A stretch of 64,000 nucleotides of DNA from Timema cristinae (lineage: Eukaryota; Arthropoda; Insecta; Phasmatodea; Timematidae). Positions within the stretch are counted from its first letter, which is position 1; each line of letters begins with the position of its first letter. The DNA lies in contig JBCFYV010009882.1 in the NCBI GenBank assembly GCA_039000515.1, positions 63,096,817 through 63,160,816 of the forward strand, written 5' to 3'. Under the pieces are notes generated by a model. That model did no database searches and was not told the origin of the DNA. It worked only from the letters and a program-made list of their open reading frames with translations. This document shows, piece after piece, positions 9,805 to 21,939 of this stretch. A program made the position numbers and the translations under genes.

Positions 9805-11785
9805 AAAAAGAAGTGTTTGACAGCTCTACTTATATAAGTCTAGCTTAGAATACCTAGTAAATGTTTTCATCAGTGTTAGATGAGCGTTAGGATTCTTTAT
9901 TCTCACTCGAGTGTCTGGGGCTCATTTCCCTGTTAGGTTGAGTCTAGTTCTTATCCATACTTTGTTTATGAAACTACTGTTACATTTCCTAATGCTTCCC
10001 ACAAATTTATTTTCCTTTGACTCGACACTTGTTACCAATAATAGCAATAGTGTTTATGTTAAAAGTATCAACAAGAAATTTGCCATTTGAAATTTATATT
10101 AGGCCCTTCATTCCATAAACAAATTTCTAAACATAAATTAGTGATTTACATAATATAATTTACACGCGCATTTGTCAAGATAAACTAGCCTTGAATTGTG
10201 TCAAGCCAAATTAGCTTATTATTTATGGGGACTAAACATGATTGTTGGTCTGGTAGTTAAGAAATATTAAATGTTATTCAACCCATTATATGTCAATATT
10301 TCCTGATCTCTTGGAATTTAGTTCACAGAAAATATTCATCCTTTTTAAAAGTAGTTTACTTTAAAATTCTAAGACGAGTAACCATATTTTCAATTAGAAC
10401 TGTCACCAAATTTGTGGATGTAGAGTGTAGATAAAAAAAAAAAAGATGTTGAAAGGTTAAGTTAGTTGTGTATTTGTAAGTACTTAAGTACTTGGAGCTT
10501 TGATTAAATATTATGGTATTTATAGTTTGCTTGACAACATAGGCTCTTTATACCATGGTTTAATCATAATCCTGGTTAAATAAATTTACTAATTATATAA
10601 AACTGACATTTTCTCTAACGAAAAATATGTTGGCTTAACCCTTACAGAAGTAATCAGGGATATATATTAATTGATTAGGTATTTGCAAGAAATAATATAT
10701 CAAAACTGATAATATTAGCACTATAATTTATTTGTGAATAATAATAAAGTAATATCCCTATACAAGAATAGTACTAGAAGTATTAGCTTTAATTAATAAT
10801 TATCACCTTTAAAACTTAACCAACTTACCCCTGTGTAGATTAGATTAGTGAGACATAAGGAATGAAAAATACTATTGAATGACATTCTTTTTTTGTCTCA
10901 CAAAATTTTTAGCAAAACTAAGTAATATCCCTATTAATAAACTACACTAGATAGGGTTTTAAAAATACATAAAAAAATTCAGTTATAACTAGACTGCCTA
11001 TCCATAATATGACCAAGTTGTATATTAGTTTTGATTCAGGTGAGGAAAATTTAGCAAAACATCATTTTTAGAGCGTTTATTATTGTTTCACTATTTTACA
11101 TTGTTTGTAATTAAATATATTTTCATTTATTTCACTTTAAAACAATTTATTCTATTGTTATTAAAATATTGTATTTATTATATTATTGATTAATGTACCA
11201 GTTTAAAAAAAAACTGATCATAGTAAAAAATTGGAAGAAACAGTTCTATTGAATATCAAATTCAAATTATTCCAGCCAAGATTGTTAGACACAGAGATAG
11301 TGTGCGTGACCCTGACTTAATCTTGACTCTCTAAACTGTCACTGGTGAAGTTTATCCTATCTATTTTCCTGATCAATTTATACTCAAATACATTAACAAA
11401 CTAGTACTGATCCATCTAATTAAACATTCTAGTTGGGTGGTTTCTACTCAGTAGAAAAATATTGCTAGTTTAAGTAGGGCCTATATATAAAAAAAATGAA
11501 TACACGATATATTAAAACTGAGATTTTTCAGATAACTATTGCTGATAAATTTAATTAAAATAATTTTAAAAATTCATCAACACTACTTTGAGCAATACAA
11601 AACTTTTATTAAAGCACTCTAAAAGTACTATTCCCTATTTTAAGACTTAAACCGTGAACAAGTGTAAAATTAGAAACAATTTTAATCAACATGTCTCACT
11701 TAGGACTACTTAAAAAAATTATATAAATAATTGGAGACCTGAAAACCCCTATTCTCTCTAATTCCTAAAAATACAAATGAATGCA
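9805..11785. other. AT-rich unassigned DNA
   Basis: There are no convincing ORFs, repeats or RNA genes. Simple AT-richness and homopolymer A/T runs dominate. Confidence 0.4.
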
Positions 11786-11790
11786 ACAGG

Positions 11791-11818
11791 TCATATCATC
11801 ATATCATATCATATCATC
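11791..11818. repeat. (ATCAT)n microsatellite
   Basis: TCATATCATC-type pentamer copies occur in tandem. Confidence 0.85.
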
Positions 11819-11875
11819 TTTGTGTCTCCATATGCGTTATATTTAGCTCTTCAATGGTTACATTGAGTGGTATTA

Positions 11876-11953
11876 CTGTGTTTGTGTGTGTGTGTGGATT
11901 AATGTTTGTATGTATTTAAGTGTGTGTATGTGTGTATGTAATGTATGTATGTA

Positions 11954-11990
<37 letters not shown>

Positions 11991-12012
11991 ATAAATGTAT
12001 GTATATGCATGT
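11876..12012. repeat. (TG)n / (TATG)n microsatellite
   Basis: Long TG and TGTA runs, with a pure TG core near 11958-11987. The 94-codon ORF across this region is an artefact of the simple repeat (VCVCVC-type protein). Confidence 0.9.
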
Positions 12013-12517
12013 GTGTTTGGTCAGTACACCCTTCTGTTTTATCACTTTTCTACAAGCTATCTATCTTAGAAAAGTTATCATTCAAAATGAATGAATATAC
12101 ATACAAAATAATGCCACCTTTAATATACCTTAACAACTTTCAAACACAAGTCACTTTTCTGAAATATTAATTTTCAACCCTTACTATAGTATTTCACACT
12201 TTATGGACGTTAGTTAGGGTCAGCCAACTCACACTTCACACCAACGCTTATGCTTCAGACATTACAGCAGGAGGGAATAACAATATTGTGCGCCAAATTA
12301 ATATATAGTACATTAAAATAACTTTATTTCAGAAATCGTTCAGAATTGTACACATTTTTATATTGTATTTTTTTCTTAGAATGCTTTATATTATCATTTT
12401 CCGGGGTATTGAACTTTCTTCCTGAAACATCCTGTATCTAATCATATAATCCCTCAGATTAGTTCCGCACATAATTAAAGTATGCAGCATTAAAATATCA
12501 TAATTATGCATGTATAA

Positions 12518-12521
<4 letters not shown>

Positions 12522-12548
<27 letters not shown>
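12522..12548. repeat. (TA)n microsatellite
   Basis: An uninterrupted alternating AT run. Confidence 0.95.
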
Positions 12549-12553
<5 letters not shown>

Positions 12554-12579
12554 GATTTTCGAAACTTATAAAGGTCTAT

Positions 12580-12960
12580 ACACACGAAGAAAGTATTATA
12601 ATCATGAACATTTTCGACCTCAAATTCATGATGTATCCCAACGTTTCATATGCCTCTGAACTCAAATTTCGGGTCCTACAATTCTAGCTATCTGCCGCTC
12701 TGTTTGTATGTCTGTACCTTTGGCCGAAACTGTTTGCTGGAGTTCACTAAAACTTTATATTTAGTTGTTGTATGGTCATACCTTGAGGTAGAGTCATAAT
12801 ATTATTATTCTAGCTATGGGTAGTCTAAGAATGAGCAATTTTTGATAATGCTATATCTTTTGAAAAGGAGTAGCGATTTTTTCCAGATATTTTGGGTCGT
12901 CTTCTACATTATAAATAAGGTTGAATGTATTTTTTCCCTTAAAATTATTAATAAACGGGC
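12580..12960 (+). repeat. Dispersed repeat family E
   Basis: The segment GAAGAAAGTATTATAATCAT, then TCAAATTCATGATG and AACGTTTCAT, is related to segments at 32560-32725 (minus), 54350-54620 and 55315-55630. Shared words are AGAAAGTATTGTGAT and (A)CGTTTCAT. The CTGTTTGTATGTCTGTACC and ATTTTGG parts resemble transposon-derived repeats common in insect genomes. The element boundaries are unknown. Confidence 0.5.
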
Positions 12961-12980
12961 AGGTAACTGATGATTGATTT

Positions 12981-13393
12981 TTGAAAAAAAAAAAAATTTA
13001 CAGTTGTATTCAAAATATGGATCCGTGGAATGTGTTATATAAAGTCACATTGTATATAGACATCGTATTTACATGTTTTCCAAACTTTAATCAACCGAGA
13101 AAGTTTTTACCCTTCGTTTATTGTAAAAGGCAAGCTTACCATACATGGTCCCACCATGGTCCCACCATGGGGTAGCTTATAAGATGGGAACATAGTGTAG
13201 TTTGTCAAGTTAAGAAAGCTACCTTTCAGGATAAATGGGGTGTACGATTTTGTTTTACCATTTATTTATTAAAGCTCACTTTCTAGATGAAGTGGAAACA
13301 TTACTACCATTGAGTACATCATCTGGAGTAACTGAAATATATCTGGAAATACTATCATAACATTTCAACATGGGTCAAGGGTGAGTGAAGTGA
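12981..13393. other. Unassigned
   Basis: A 64-codon ORF is present without recognisable features. An imperfect tandem GGTCCCACCAT duplication lies near 13147-13170. Confidence 0.3.
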
Positions 13394-13410
13394 GGGGGGG
13401 GGGGGGGGGG
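13394..13410 (+). repeat. Poly-G tract, 17 bp
   Basis: An uninterrupted G run. Its exact length may be unreliable in assembly. Confidence 0.9.
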
Positions 13411-14655
13411 TCGGCTACACAGCTCACCTTTGTGGAATCTCTTTGGTTGGATACACATAGCTATAAACTTATCTGGTAGCTAAAAAAGCAACAGTACCAA
13501 ATGAAGGCCTCAATACTAAGCCAGGTCATGTGCCCTGCAGCTGTCAGTTTGAAGAGGGTGTTGGTTTGAACAGTAGTAAGATAAGATACCTTGAGTCCAT
13601 ATTGGCTATTCTACATCTATTTTTAATTGGTCTAAAGGGTCGTTCTTATTTTGATCAGACTCCATCCTTTGTGCAGTCTGAGGATCAAGATAGAACCTCA
13701 GGCTCCAATTGGACGAGCAAGGAACAAGGCAATAGTTGTGCGATAATACTGACAGCTCCAAAAACTCTATTGCTAGAGCGATTTTGGGCCGAAAAATAAA
13801 TTTCATTTATTATTATTGTTTTATCTTTAAAAAAATGTGATTTTTTTTAAAAAGAAGAGGGCTTAGTTTGGATGTAATTACCATCGTAATAATCAGGCAT
13901 CTGCGCCTGAATCTCTTAAGGGTAGTTTTTAAAGGTTTAGTTAATAGATAGTGAAGATTGCCGCCAACTTGAAGGAAAACATCTACACACTCTGGTGTTT
14001 CATATGGGAGTGGCACTTCTGAAGATACAAAACCCCATATAAAATCCTCAATTACCTTAAAATGTTCTATTGGGACTATTAAGTAGGCCTATGTCTTTAT
14101 TTGTATGATGGAGTTCGATCTATGTTTCTCTTTGCTGGAATCTCAAAACTGCCCCATTTAGCGTAAAACTTAACTGAAAATGAGCTGATTTAACCTGTTG
14201 AGAATGTTTTTAAAATAATAAAGCTTAAAACTTCAATAATCTTGATACTGAAAGCAGGACTGGCAAACTTGCAGCACGCTTCTGTCATAATCAAATTGTA
14301 TATATTAATATGTAGAGATATTATATGATTATTCTGAGTAACAAATTACTTTGCGAGAGAATTATTTTCTAAAAAAAATATCAGAAAATAGATACATATC
14401 CTAAATAGATTTTCTAAGAATGCTTTCAACTATTTTGCCACGGTGACACGTAAAAAACAACTATTTTTATCTCTAAATAAAGACACACATTTTTTCCCTC
14501 AATACTCCTTTAGTCCCATGACAGAATTTCTCAAAAAATTATTAACAATTTGTTATGCAAGGTTCACCAGCCCTGTATATATTTATACAATTATTTATAA
14601 ATAGGCCTATATATACGTCCATATATATATGTATATATATACACACATACATACA
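13411..14655. other. Unassigned, with three short unplaced ORFs
   Basis: Short ORFs lie at 13530-13799 (plus, 89 codons), 13606-13806 (minus, 66) and 13813-14016 (minus, 67). The last has an open, non-repetitive sequence (GGNLHYLLTKPLKTTLKRFRRRC). I do not recognise any of them, and they may be transposon debris. A TA-rich microsatellite lies near 14615-14650. Confidence 0.25.
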
Positions 14656-14660
14656 TATAA

Positions 14661-15947
14661 CTCCAAATGACTCCTAAATGCATTCTATTGTCAAAAATTT
14701 GCCGGAGAAGACCAGCTTCAAATAACTACTTTTATTGATTCATCCTAAGCAGAGACCTGATGTAAACAAAGCCATGGGTAAGTCTCTGCTCTGATTTGGT
14801 ACTGAACGGACTTTCAATGATATCCTTTAACTAAATAGTCCCTCCTTTGTTTTGTATTAAACTGGTTTAATAATAACATTAGTAAATTATTATAACTAAA
14901 ATTATCCCTTCATTTGATTTAGGATTATTATTCTTTAAGCTTTGCAAGCACTATTGGAATACCAACAAACTCCTGACTCAGCGTTGAGGGACCCCATGGT
15001 ACAGTTCTTATCTATCATATGTTAACCTCGAGTCAGCATTGGTCAGTCGGCAGTTCATATCGGCAGTGTTGAGGGGTGGTTGTGAGTTTTGAGTGATTTC
15101 CGTCTATTTAAGGCGTTTGCTGAGTCTGGTCCGAGATTTGTTAAACATAAGACAGAAAACTTAAAAGTATTAAAAAAATACAAAAACTCGTAGTGACCTA
15201 CTTTGCTCTGATACTGACTATACATGCTCGCGCCTGTTTAAAATATTGCACTGGTTTTCCACCAATCATGTATGTCCTTCGAGTAGTGATATGGGAATGT
15301 TTGTTTACATTCGGTCTCAGGTTAGGATGAACCGATAATAGACTATAGGCATTTAACTGGCAGAAAAAGTCAGGGGAGGAAAGCTCTAAATAACTTCAAA
15401 GGTCATCCAAATTTTATAAATGTCAAGGGGAGGACAACTCCAAATAGCTTCTAAACACATGCCATTTTTAAGAATTTTCAGGCGAGGACCACCCCAAATA
15501 GCCTATTTTCTGAAATAATTTCAAATTTCGTCGGTGAAAGACCACTTCAAAGATTATCCTCGAGAGGTATCTAATTATGTAAGAAATTAAGGTGAGGATC
15601 ACTTTAAATAGCTTTGAGTGGGCATCCAAATTTCTAAAATTTCTGTTTAATAAACACTTTAAATGACTTATAAAATAATCTGATTAAAAAAAATCAAGGC
15701 GAAGACTACTCATAGTTTCTAGAGTGAACCATTTTTCAAAAAATTGTTGATAGGCCACTCCAAATAATTTATAAAATCTATCTGATTTAAAAAATTGGAG
15801 AACATAACCACGGCTTTTAAACAGACATAATATCAAATATGGATGAGAAACTATTAAATAGCTTTAAACAGAAATCTGTAACATTGTAAGTAATTATGTT
15901 ATTTATAATTGTGGCCCTCCTTTGAAAATGATATGGATCTGCCCCTG
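14661..15947 (+). repeat. Duplicated element F, copy 1 (uninterrupted)
   Basis: This nearly 1.3 kb segment recurs with high identity at 50919-52493. Shared landmarks include TTTGCCGGAGAAGACCAGC, CAGCGTTGAGGGACCCC and AACCGATAATAGACTATAGG. Its second half (about 15370-15900) is a decayed array of ~70-bp units containing GGCGAGGACCACYCCAAATA. The right edge reads TCTGCCCCTG. It keeps the empty SINE site (CTATTGTCAAAAATTTGCC at 14685-14703) that is filled in copy 2. No coding function is apparent. Confidence 0.85.
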
Positions 15948-16657
15948 TATACACAGTATAAACATACACATACACGCAGTGAAATCTCCCTTAGAGGACA
16001 CATCTGAAAAGTGGATTCTTCTTTAAAACGGACAGTTTAAATTTCTCTGGCAAAATAACGTGGGCTCTAACGGTGAAACAATCTCTCATTAACGGACTTT
16101 TTCAATAACAGAAACAGGCAGTTTTAAATACTCATATTTATAGATACAAATATATAATTAACGAACAAAAATTGGAAAAAAATCCCGTTCATTTATAGTA
16201 TTTGACTGTAGGAATATCAATAACGCCATTATCTCACGCCTAGTATGAACAGCCCCTCTAAGGAAACCTTCTAAAATAGACTCCGTAGAATAAACTACTG
16301 TACTTCAAGGTCAAACCTCACACCCCTTCTAAGCCATCAGCTATTCCAGAAATTTTCGGTGCTCATGTGCATATACACTACACAAGTCCAATTCACTTTT
16401 AATTTAATTTGCATGAATTCCTTGTATTAAACAATCTGCACAGTAAGCTACATATAACATTTATTCAGTAGTTATATTTATCCTGCATGCAATACTGATA
16501 AGTGCAATAATTAGATTGTTGTAGCTACTATTCAGCGTATATAGGGTTATATAGTTTAACTAGTGTTCAAGAAGTATGATAAAAAAAATCTAAATAATGG
16601 ACACACCTTTATAACGGATATGTTTTGATCCTAAAAATTGTCCGCTATTAAGAGATG

Positions 16658-16661
<4 letters not shown>
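15948..16661. other. Unassigned
   Basis: Nothing recognisable occurs between element F and the TA microsatellite. Confidence 0.35.

Positions 16662-16721
<60 letters not shown>
16662..16721. repeat. (TA)n microsatellite, about 60 bp
   Basis: A long pure AT alternation. Confidence 0.95.
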
Positions 16722-16727
<6 letters not shown>

Positions 16728-16749
16728 TGGTCATATGTACATATTTATT

Positions 16750-17560
16750 TGCCTAAACGTAGAATCCAAACAAAATAGTAGAAAAAAAAATACCCAACTG
16801 AATGAACTTAATCAACTTATTACTAGTTTTTTTTGTTGTATCATATCTTATTACCCATCCGAGATACACACAATTCGGATCCTCACGGGTCAGCACTAGG
16901 CCAACTAGTTGTTTCGCCGACCCTTGCTGGTGGTGTTTTGGAAGTTACATTAGCCCCATTGGATTCTTTAGGACGCATTTTCAACTCATCACTCCATTAA
17001 ACTTTGGAAGTTATTAAACCAATCAAGCGACCGATTTTGATTGGACTCAGTTCAGTGAGGCTAACGTAACGTAATTGGTAGATTGCAGTGTGTCGGGTTG
17101 GCCGGGTGAGGTTAATACAACCCAACTTCCAGGCTCCATTTTCACGTCGGTCGTTTTCGGGTTTATTTCTCCTCGCCCCTGACTAACTCTATCCTGTTCA
17201 TTGAACCTCGCGAACTGTACGCTCTTTTTTAATATGATATGGACCTTCTACAGCCTTACAGATGCACGCGAATCATGAATTGACATACATTGTATCCTCT
17301 GTATCATGACAGATTATTTGTCAGCTTTACTACCCTTTGAGCTACTTTCATTTAAGTATACTAGGGTAGTAGAGACAAGTAAGGTATCCATTAGAATAAG
17401 CGTGACATCTTTGAGTGGGAAAGATTGGAAAACCAGCCAGAGTTCGTATCCCAAACTTTTATTCATCACCAAACTAGACTAGATGAGTTGACACCTTTGT
17501 ATGCATTCCCAAAGATGCAGGTGAAAGCATGGGTCTCACTTTTGTTTCAATGCATATACT
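16750..17560. other. Unassigned, GC-richer core
   Basis: The part at about 16855-17220 is GC-richer than its neighbours but carries only a 71-codon ORF without recognisable features. It could be an undescribed repeat or a regulatory segment. Confidence 0.25.
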
Positions 17561-17574
17561 CCGGTGGTTTTTCA

Positions 17575-18310
17575 ACAGTTTGGATTTTACTATAAATGTT
17601 TATGTGTTTCTGATATATTTTACAACTTCATGTAGTTTTTTATTAGGGAGAAACCCGATTTATCTTACAACTTCATAGGACCTTTTATTAGGAGGAGAAA
17701 CCCCTATATATCTTGTGATTTCATAGAGCTTTCTAATAGGGAGAAATCCAGATATATCCAGCAACTTCATAGGGATTTCTAATAGGGGAAAACCCCGATA
17801 CATCATGCCAATTCATAGGGGTTTCTATTAGGGGGAAACCCCGATATATCCTGCAATTTCATAGGCATTTCTATTAGGGGTAAAACCCAACATATCTTAC
17901 AACTTCATAGGGTTTTCTATTAGGGGGAAGCCCGAAATAGCTTACAACTTCTTATGGTTTTCTATTAGGGGGAAGGTGACCTGGCGGTCTAGGGGTAAGG
18001 TGTCAGACTTCCGTGCTGGCAGCCGGGGTTCAATCCTCGGTCCCGGCACGGATTTATCTGATTACCCAACCCTTCCTTCACCTCTGACAAGACATCTTGT
18101 GAATGTGGGGAATGCCAGGCCTCCACCGTGGTTCGGATTCCACGTTAAACTGTAGGTCCTTCATTTCATCTCACAATCACCCTACCATTACACATTAGCG
18201 TAAGTGCGTATAACCCGAACGGGTAGTAAGACGCGGTGCTAATAATAATAATAATATTAGGGGGAAACGCTGATATATCTCACAGCTTCATAGGGCTTTC
18301 AATTTGGAGG
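17575..18310. repeat. ~46-bp minisatellite interrupted by a SINE
   Basis: About nine copies occur of a unit like TTCATAGGGTTTTCTATTAG followed by GGGGAAACCCCGATATATC and TTACAAC. Copies at 17640-17974 are regular. A family B SINE (17975-18254) splits the array, and one or two further units resume at 18255-18310. Confidence 0.9.
17975..18254 (+). repeat. SINE family B, full length, with perfect target duplication
   Basis: It starts GGTGACCTGGCGGTCTAGGG, has box B-like GGTTCAATCCTCGG, the family B body (AAGACATCTTGT, CCACCGTGGTTCGGATTCC) and the shared tail ending in (TAA)n. TATTAGGGGGAA flanks it perfectly at 17963-17974 and 18255-18266. The duplicated sequence belongs to the surrounding minisatellite, so in principle array units could mimic a duplication; the exact fit at both junctions argues for insertion. 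Confidence 0.92.
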
Positions 18311-18540
18311 AAACCCGCATCGGTTTTTGCATGCTTTAATGCGTACCTCACATTTCGTACTGAATTGTCAGTTTTAGAGAGAGCGGGTTTCGAATTCCAG
18401 TTTGTCCCACTGAAGATATCTTCTCTCTCCACGCATGTACGGGAATATTTACTCTAAATATTATCTTCGAAATCCATACACCATAAGAGTAGCTATGGAG
18501 ATAGCTCAAGCTGGTATGTAATAAGACGTGGTGCACAAAA
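18311..18540 (+). repeat. SINE family C, degenerate
   Basis: A box B-like GGTTTCGAATTCC lies at about 18387-18399. The body words CTCTCCACGCATGTACGGG and the tail remnant GTATGTAATAAGACGTGGTG follow. ORFs across it are chance. Confidence 0.55.
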
Positions 18541-18784
18541 GGTTGAAAACAGAAATACTCTGTGGACATTGTAATTTTGGTATTGGTGTAATGAAGGGGG
18601 CTATTATGGGAACAGAACACATTGCCTGAGATTACTTTTTCTAACGTAACCTCGTATCCTTCATTGCATCCTTGTAGGGTTTTGTTTAGAATACACCAAG
18701 CTTTTATTAGAGTGCTATCTACATAGAAGTTACAGAAAATTCCCCCAAATTCGAATCACTCACTCATATGTTGAGTTATATTGA

Positions 18785-18985
18785 ATGGTCTAACACGTCA
18801 CTCTGATCTTAGAGTGGATTGTTGGTAACGGACTGGTCGGGACTCAAATCTCAATCGTAGTAACTGAGTTTTTTCTTAAATAATGTCCTATCCTCCCTCC
18901 ATATAAATTCGGGTGCATTTTCTCACAATAATTCTGCCTTATTTATAACTATCTAACTATCTTACCAAGACGTGGTGGACACACA
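18785..18985 (+). repeat. SINE family C, degenerate
   Basis: The head ATGGTCTAACACGTCACTCT, box B-like GACTCAAATCTC and the body with CCTCCATATAAATTCGGGTG end in ACCAAGACGTGGTG. Confidence 0.65.
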
Positions 18986-18989
18986 ACTA

Positions 18990-19946
18990 ATCCTCGCAGT
19001 GATATTTTATTGAACCGAATGGAATAGTCCTATTAAATACTGTCCTACTAAATATTTAACCACTTTATGATACTGGGAAGAGGTAAATACTAATAGCAAC
19101 TTTTTAGAAATTCCCCTGGGGAAATAAACAACCTAAGTAGGCCTGTATTATTTTTGTATACTACGTGTCGGTATCCATTTGGTTTATACACATACATTAA
19201 TAACGTTACTGAAATAGCAATGAGAAAGGTAGAGCTTTAGTTGAAATTTACTTGCATTTAGCCAACGTGAAGAGTGAGAAGCAATTTAGGAAAACCACTT
19301 AACCTTGATTTTAACCCTGGAAATTCAGTCTAGCACGAGAGTGTCGCGATAGACCAGGCATGTAAATGTCGTGGGCCTGTACAGGATTTTGTTCAACCTG
19401 TAGGTCTTTTTTTTATTAGCAGTACTGAGTACCAACGAATGTGGCCCTATTCTTCTTTTTATATTAAACGTCGTAGAAATACAATGTTTGAGATATGATA
19501 TTTGAGAAATCCGCATAAATTGGAAGGGGTTTGAGGTTGATATACCCAATTTGTTCTTTCTCTGACAAGGATCGACTCTAAAGGTTGTTGAATCATCTCG
19601 TCCAATAAGTACAATGTTTGGCAGCACTTAAGTTCGCTAACAGTAATGTCCTCACATGAAATGGAACTAAACACGCCAAGGAATCTTAGCTTATACATAT
19701 ACATTTGTCAAGTATTATGAAAAGGTTTTTGGCAAAAGACGTAAAGCTAGACAATCCCATCTGTTACTTCAAATAAAACGTTTCAAATTTTTGATAAAAT
19801 ATTTTCAATATGACCCTTAAGATCAGATGATATTGACGCACCTACGCTAGGCCAAATGACCACCAATGTGAATCATTGTAGATTCCTAAGTATAAAGCAA
19901 AAACAAGATAGCGTACAAATGGCTGTCTACATATTCATTCTCAATT
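18990..19946. other. Unassigned
   Basis: Two overlapping minus-strand ORFs of 81 and 100 codons (19325-19704) show no features I recognise. Part of 19200-19340 resembles a decayed SINE body. Confidence 0.3.
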
Positions 19947-19956
19947 AGTAGAATAA

Positions 19957-20240
19957 GGTGATCTGGCAGTCTAGGGGTAAGGTGTCGGACTTCTGTGCAG
20001 GGGTCCGGTACTCAATCCTTGGTCCGGTACAAATTTATCTGATTAGCAAACCCTTCCTTCACCTCTGACAAGACATCTTGTGAATGTGGGGAATGCCAGG
20101 CCTCCACCGTGGTTCGGATTCCACGTTAAACTGTAGGTCCTCCATTTCATCTCGCAATCACCCTACCATTACACATTAGCGAAGGTGCGTATAACCCTAA
20201 CGGGTAGTAAGACGCGGTGATAATAATAATAATAATAATA
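19957..20240 (+). repeat. SINE family B, full length
   Basis: GGTGATCTGGCAGTCTAGGG starts the head, and the body and shared tail (AACCCTAACGGGTAGTAAGA) end in a (TAA)n run. The 8-bp AGTAGAAT occurs at 19947-19954 and 20241-20248. A box B change (GGTACTCAATCC) suggests more decay than the copy at 17975. Confidence 0.88.
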
Positions 20241-20649
20241 AGTAGAATTTATCAGCACTAAATTTGAGTCCACTCAAATAAATTGGCTAACAAATTCGAA
20301 TTAGGATTCTGACACTTCCTTTTTGTTTTTTACTCTTAAACCAAGAACATTAAAGTTAGTTGTCTATGAAAATGGACCAAATCACTGAGTTTTCAAAATA
20401 TAGTTACATAATTAAATGTTTACGGTAGCAAATGTAGCATTTTTCCAATCAATTATGAATAAAGGGACCAATTTAAAGCTAAGGAGCTAAAAAAAATCAA
20501 GAAATTTATTTCCCAAATTGTATTATTTTTAAATAAATATTTTTGCTATGTCCTCAACTTTATGCAAAGTTTTAGTATATTTATTTTAATATCACACATC
20601 ACATATTTTAAATGTGGTTATAAATATTTTTATAAAAATTAGTTTTAAT

Positions 20650-20860
20650 TGGTCGACCTCAACTTGGTCTTGAGGTAAAGTGCGTGCCTCAGGATGTAAT
20701 GTTCGTGGATTAAAACCCAACCGGGGTTGACGGATTTATCTTTAGCGATAAGTCTCCGTAGCATAACTTCCTTCGGAGGAGAAGTAAGGCCGTTGGTCTC
20801 ATGATGATTGTGGCATAAAAAAAACCTGGAAGATGTGTGAAAATACTCACTCACTCTACT
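20650..20860 (+). repeat. SINE family D
   Basis: The head GGTCTTGAGGTAAAGTGCG, box B-like GGATTAAAACCC, and the body AACTTCCTTCGGAGGAGAAG and ATGATTGTGGCAT match the other family D copies. Confidence 0.75.
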
Positions 20861-20861
20861 A

Positions 20862-21645
20862 TTTACACCTGGACTACATTAGTTACCATTTCAAAAATAA
20901 CCTTTTCTTGTTTCCAATTCTAAATAAATAGATATTTCCATATACTATTTTACTCTACTACCAGACAGCAACATTCCTACCGAAAATTATTATGAATTAA
21001 CCAAATAACCTGAGATCCAAATGATTTAAAAAATGATGGTATTACAAAAGAGACCGGGGATCTATGAAAGCACACATGGTCATAAATTTATATGAGAAAA
21101 AAGCACAAAAAAGCTATAAAACATCCCACAAAATTATGCCTCACGATTTGTTAGGAAAACGCATATATGGGGCAAAATTAAAATTAATATTGGTGAATAT
21201 ATTATATGTTATATGATGATGTTAAACGTGAACTTGGCTTAGAGCTTTAAATGAATAGAGCTAAATGGTGTTAATATAATGCACTTTAATGTTGCATGAA
21301 TTAAAAACAAGGGTTAGATTAATTTTAAATTGATCAAAGTAGTTATAAAAATAAATAACTCTTTCACCCAGCATTTTCTTGTACTTGAAGCATTTGTTAT
21401 AAGACGCGCTCTAATATTATCTAAGCGCTTCCAGGATAAGAACTTAATTTTTTGTCTTTTTGTAGCTGCCTTTTATTAACCTAGTGTTTGTTATTTTCCT
21501 TACAATATAAGTAAAATGTTTTTGTGCGCTTTACTTACATACCAAAATTATGAAAATTAAATACTCTTGAGCGCTTTCTTAAAGCAGCCAAAATAACTGC
21601 TTTAAGATTTTAAAAAAAATCCGTGACACTATAAGATTATCTCTA
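20862..21645. other. AT-rich unassigned DNA
   Basis: No supportable feature. Confidence 0.4.
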
Positions 21646-21660
21646 GAATTATTTAAGATG

Positions 21661-21704
21661 AGCATATAACCCAAACGGGAAGTAAGACGCGGTGCTAAAT
21701 ATAC
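21661..21704 (+). repeat. Minimal 44-bp SINE-tail insertion
   Basis: The insert is only ATAACCCAAACGGGAAGTAA followed by GACGCGGTGCTAA and a few AT bases, the shared A/B/C tail. TATTTAAGATG flanks it perfectly at 21650-21660 and 21705-21715. It is the shortest insertion I see, and it lies 27 bp from another SINE insertion. Confidence 0.88.
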
Positions 21705-21730
21705 TATTTAAGATGGATGGAGATTGTATC

Positions 21731-21736
21731 TTATTA

Positions 21737-21793
<57 letters not shown>

Positions 21794-21925
21794 GCACCGC
21801 GTCTTACTACCCGTTCGGGTTATACGCACTTACGCTAATGTGTAATGGTAGGGTGATTGTGAGATGAAATGGAGGACCTACAGTTTAACGTGGAATCTGA
21901 ACCACGGTGGAGGCCTGGCATTCCC
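21731..21925 (-). repeat. SINE family B, 5'-truncated, with perfect target duplication
   Basis: A long (TTA)n run, the shared tail and the 3' half of the family B body end at GGCATTCCC. The whole tRNA head is missing. GAGATTGTATC flanks it at 21720-21730 and 21926-21936. The unusually long triplet run (about 21737-21793) is the expanded 3' tail. Confidence 0.9.
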
Positions 21926-21939
21926 GAGATTGTATCAAA

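Noticed and set aside
11886..12170. 94-codon ORF
   Set aside because: It is translated from a TG/TATG microsatellite.
13530..14016. Three overlapping short ORFs as possible Tet exons or genes
   Set aside because: None resembles TET domains or has a convincing acceptor/donor pair. Kept only as unassigned DNA.
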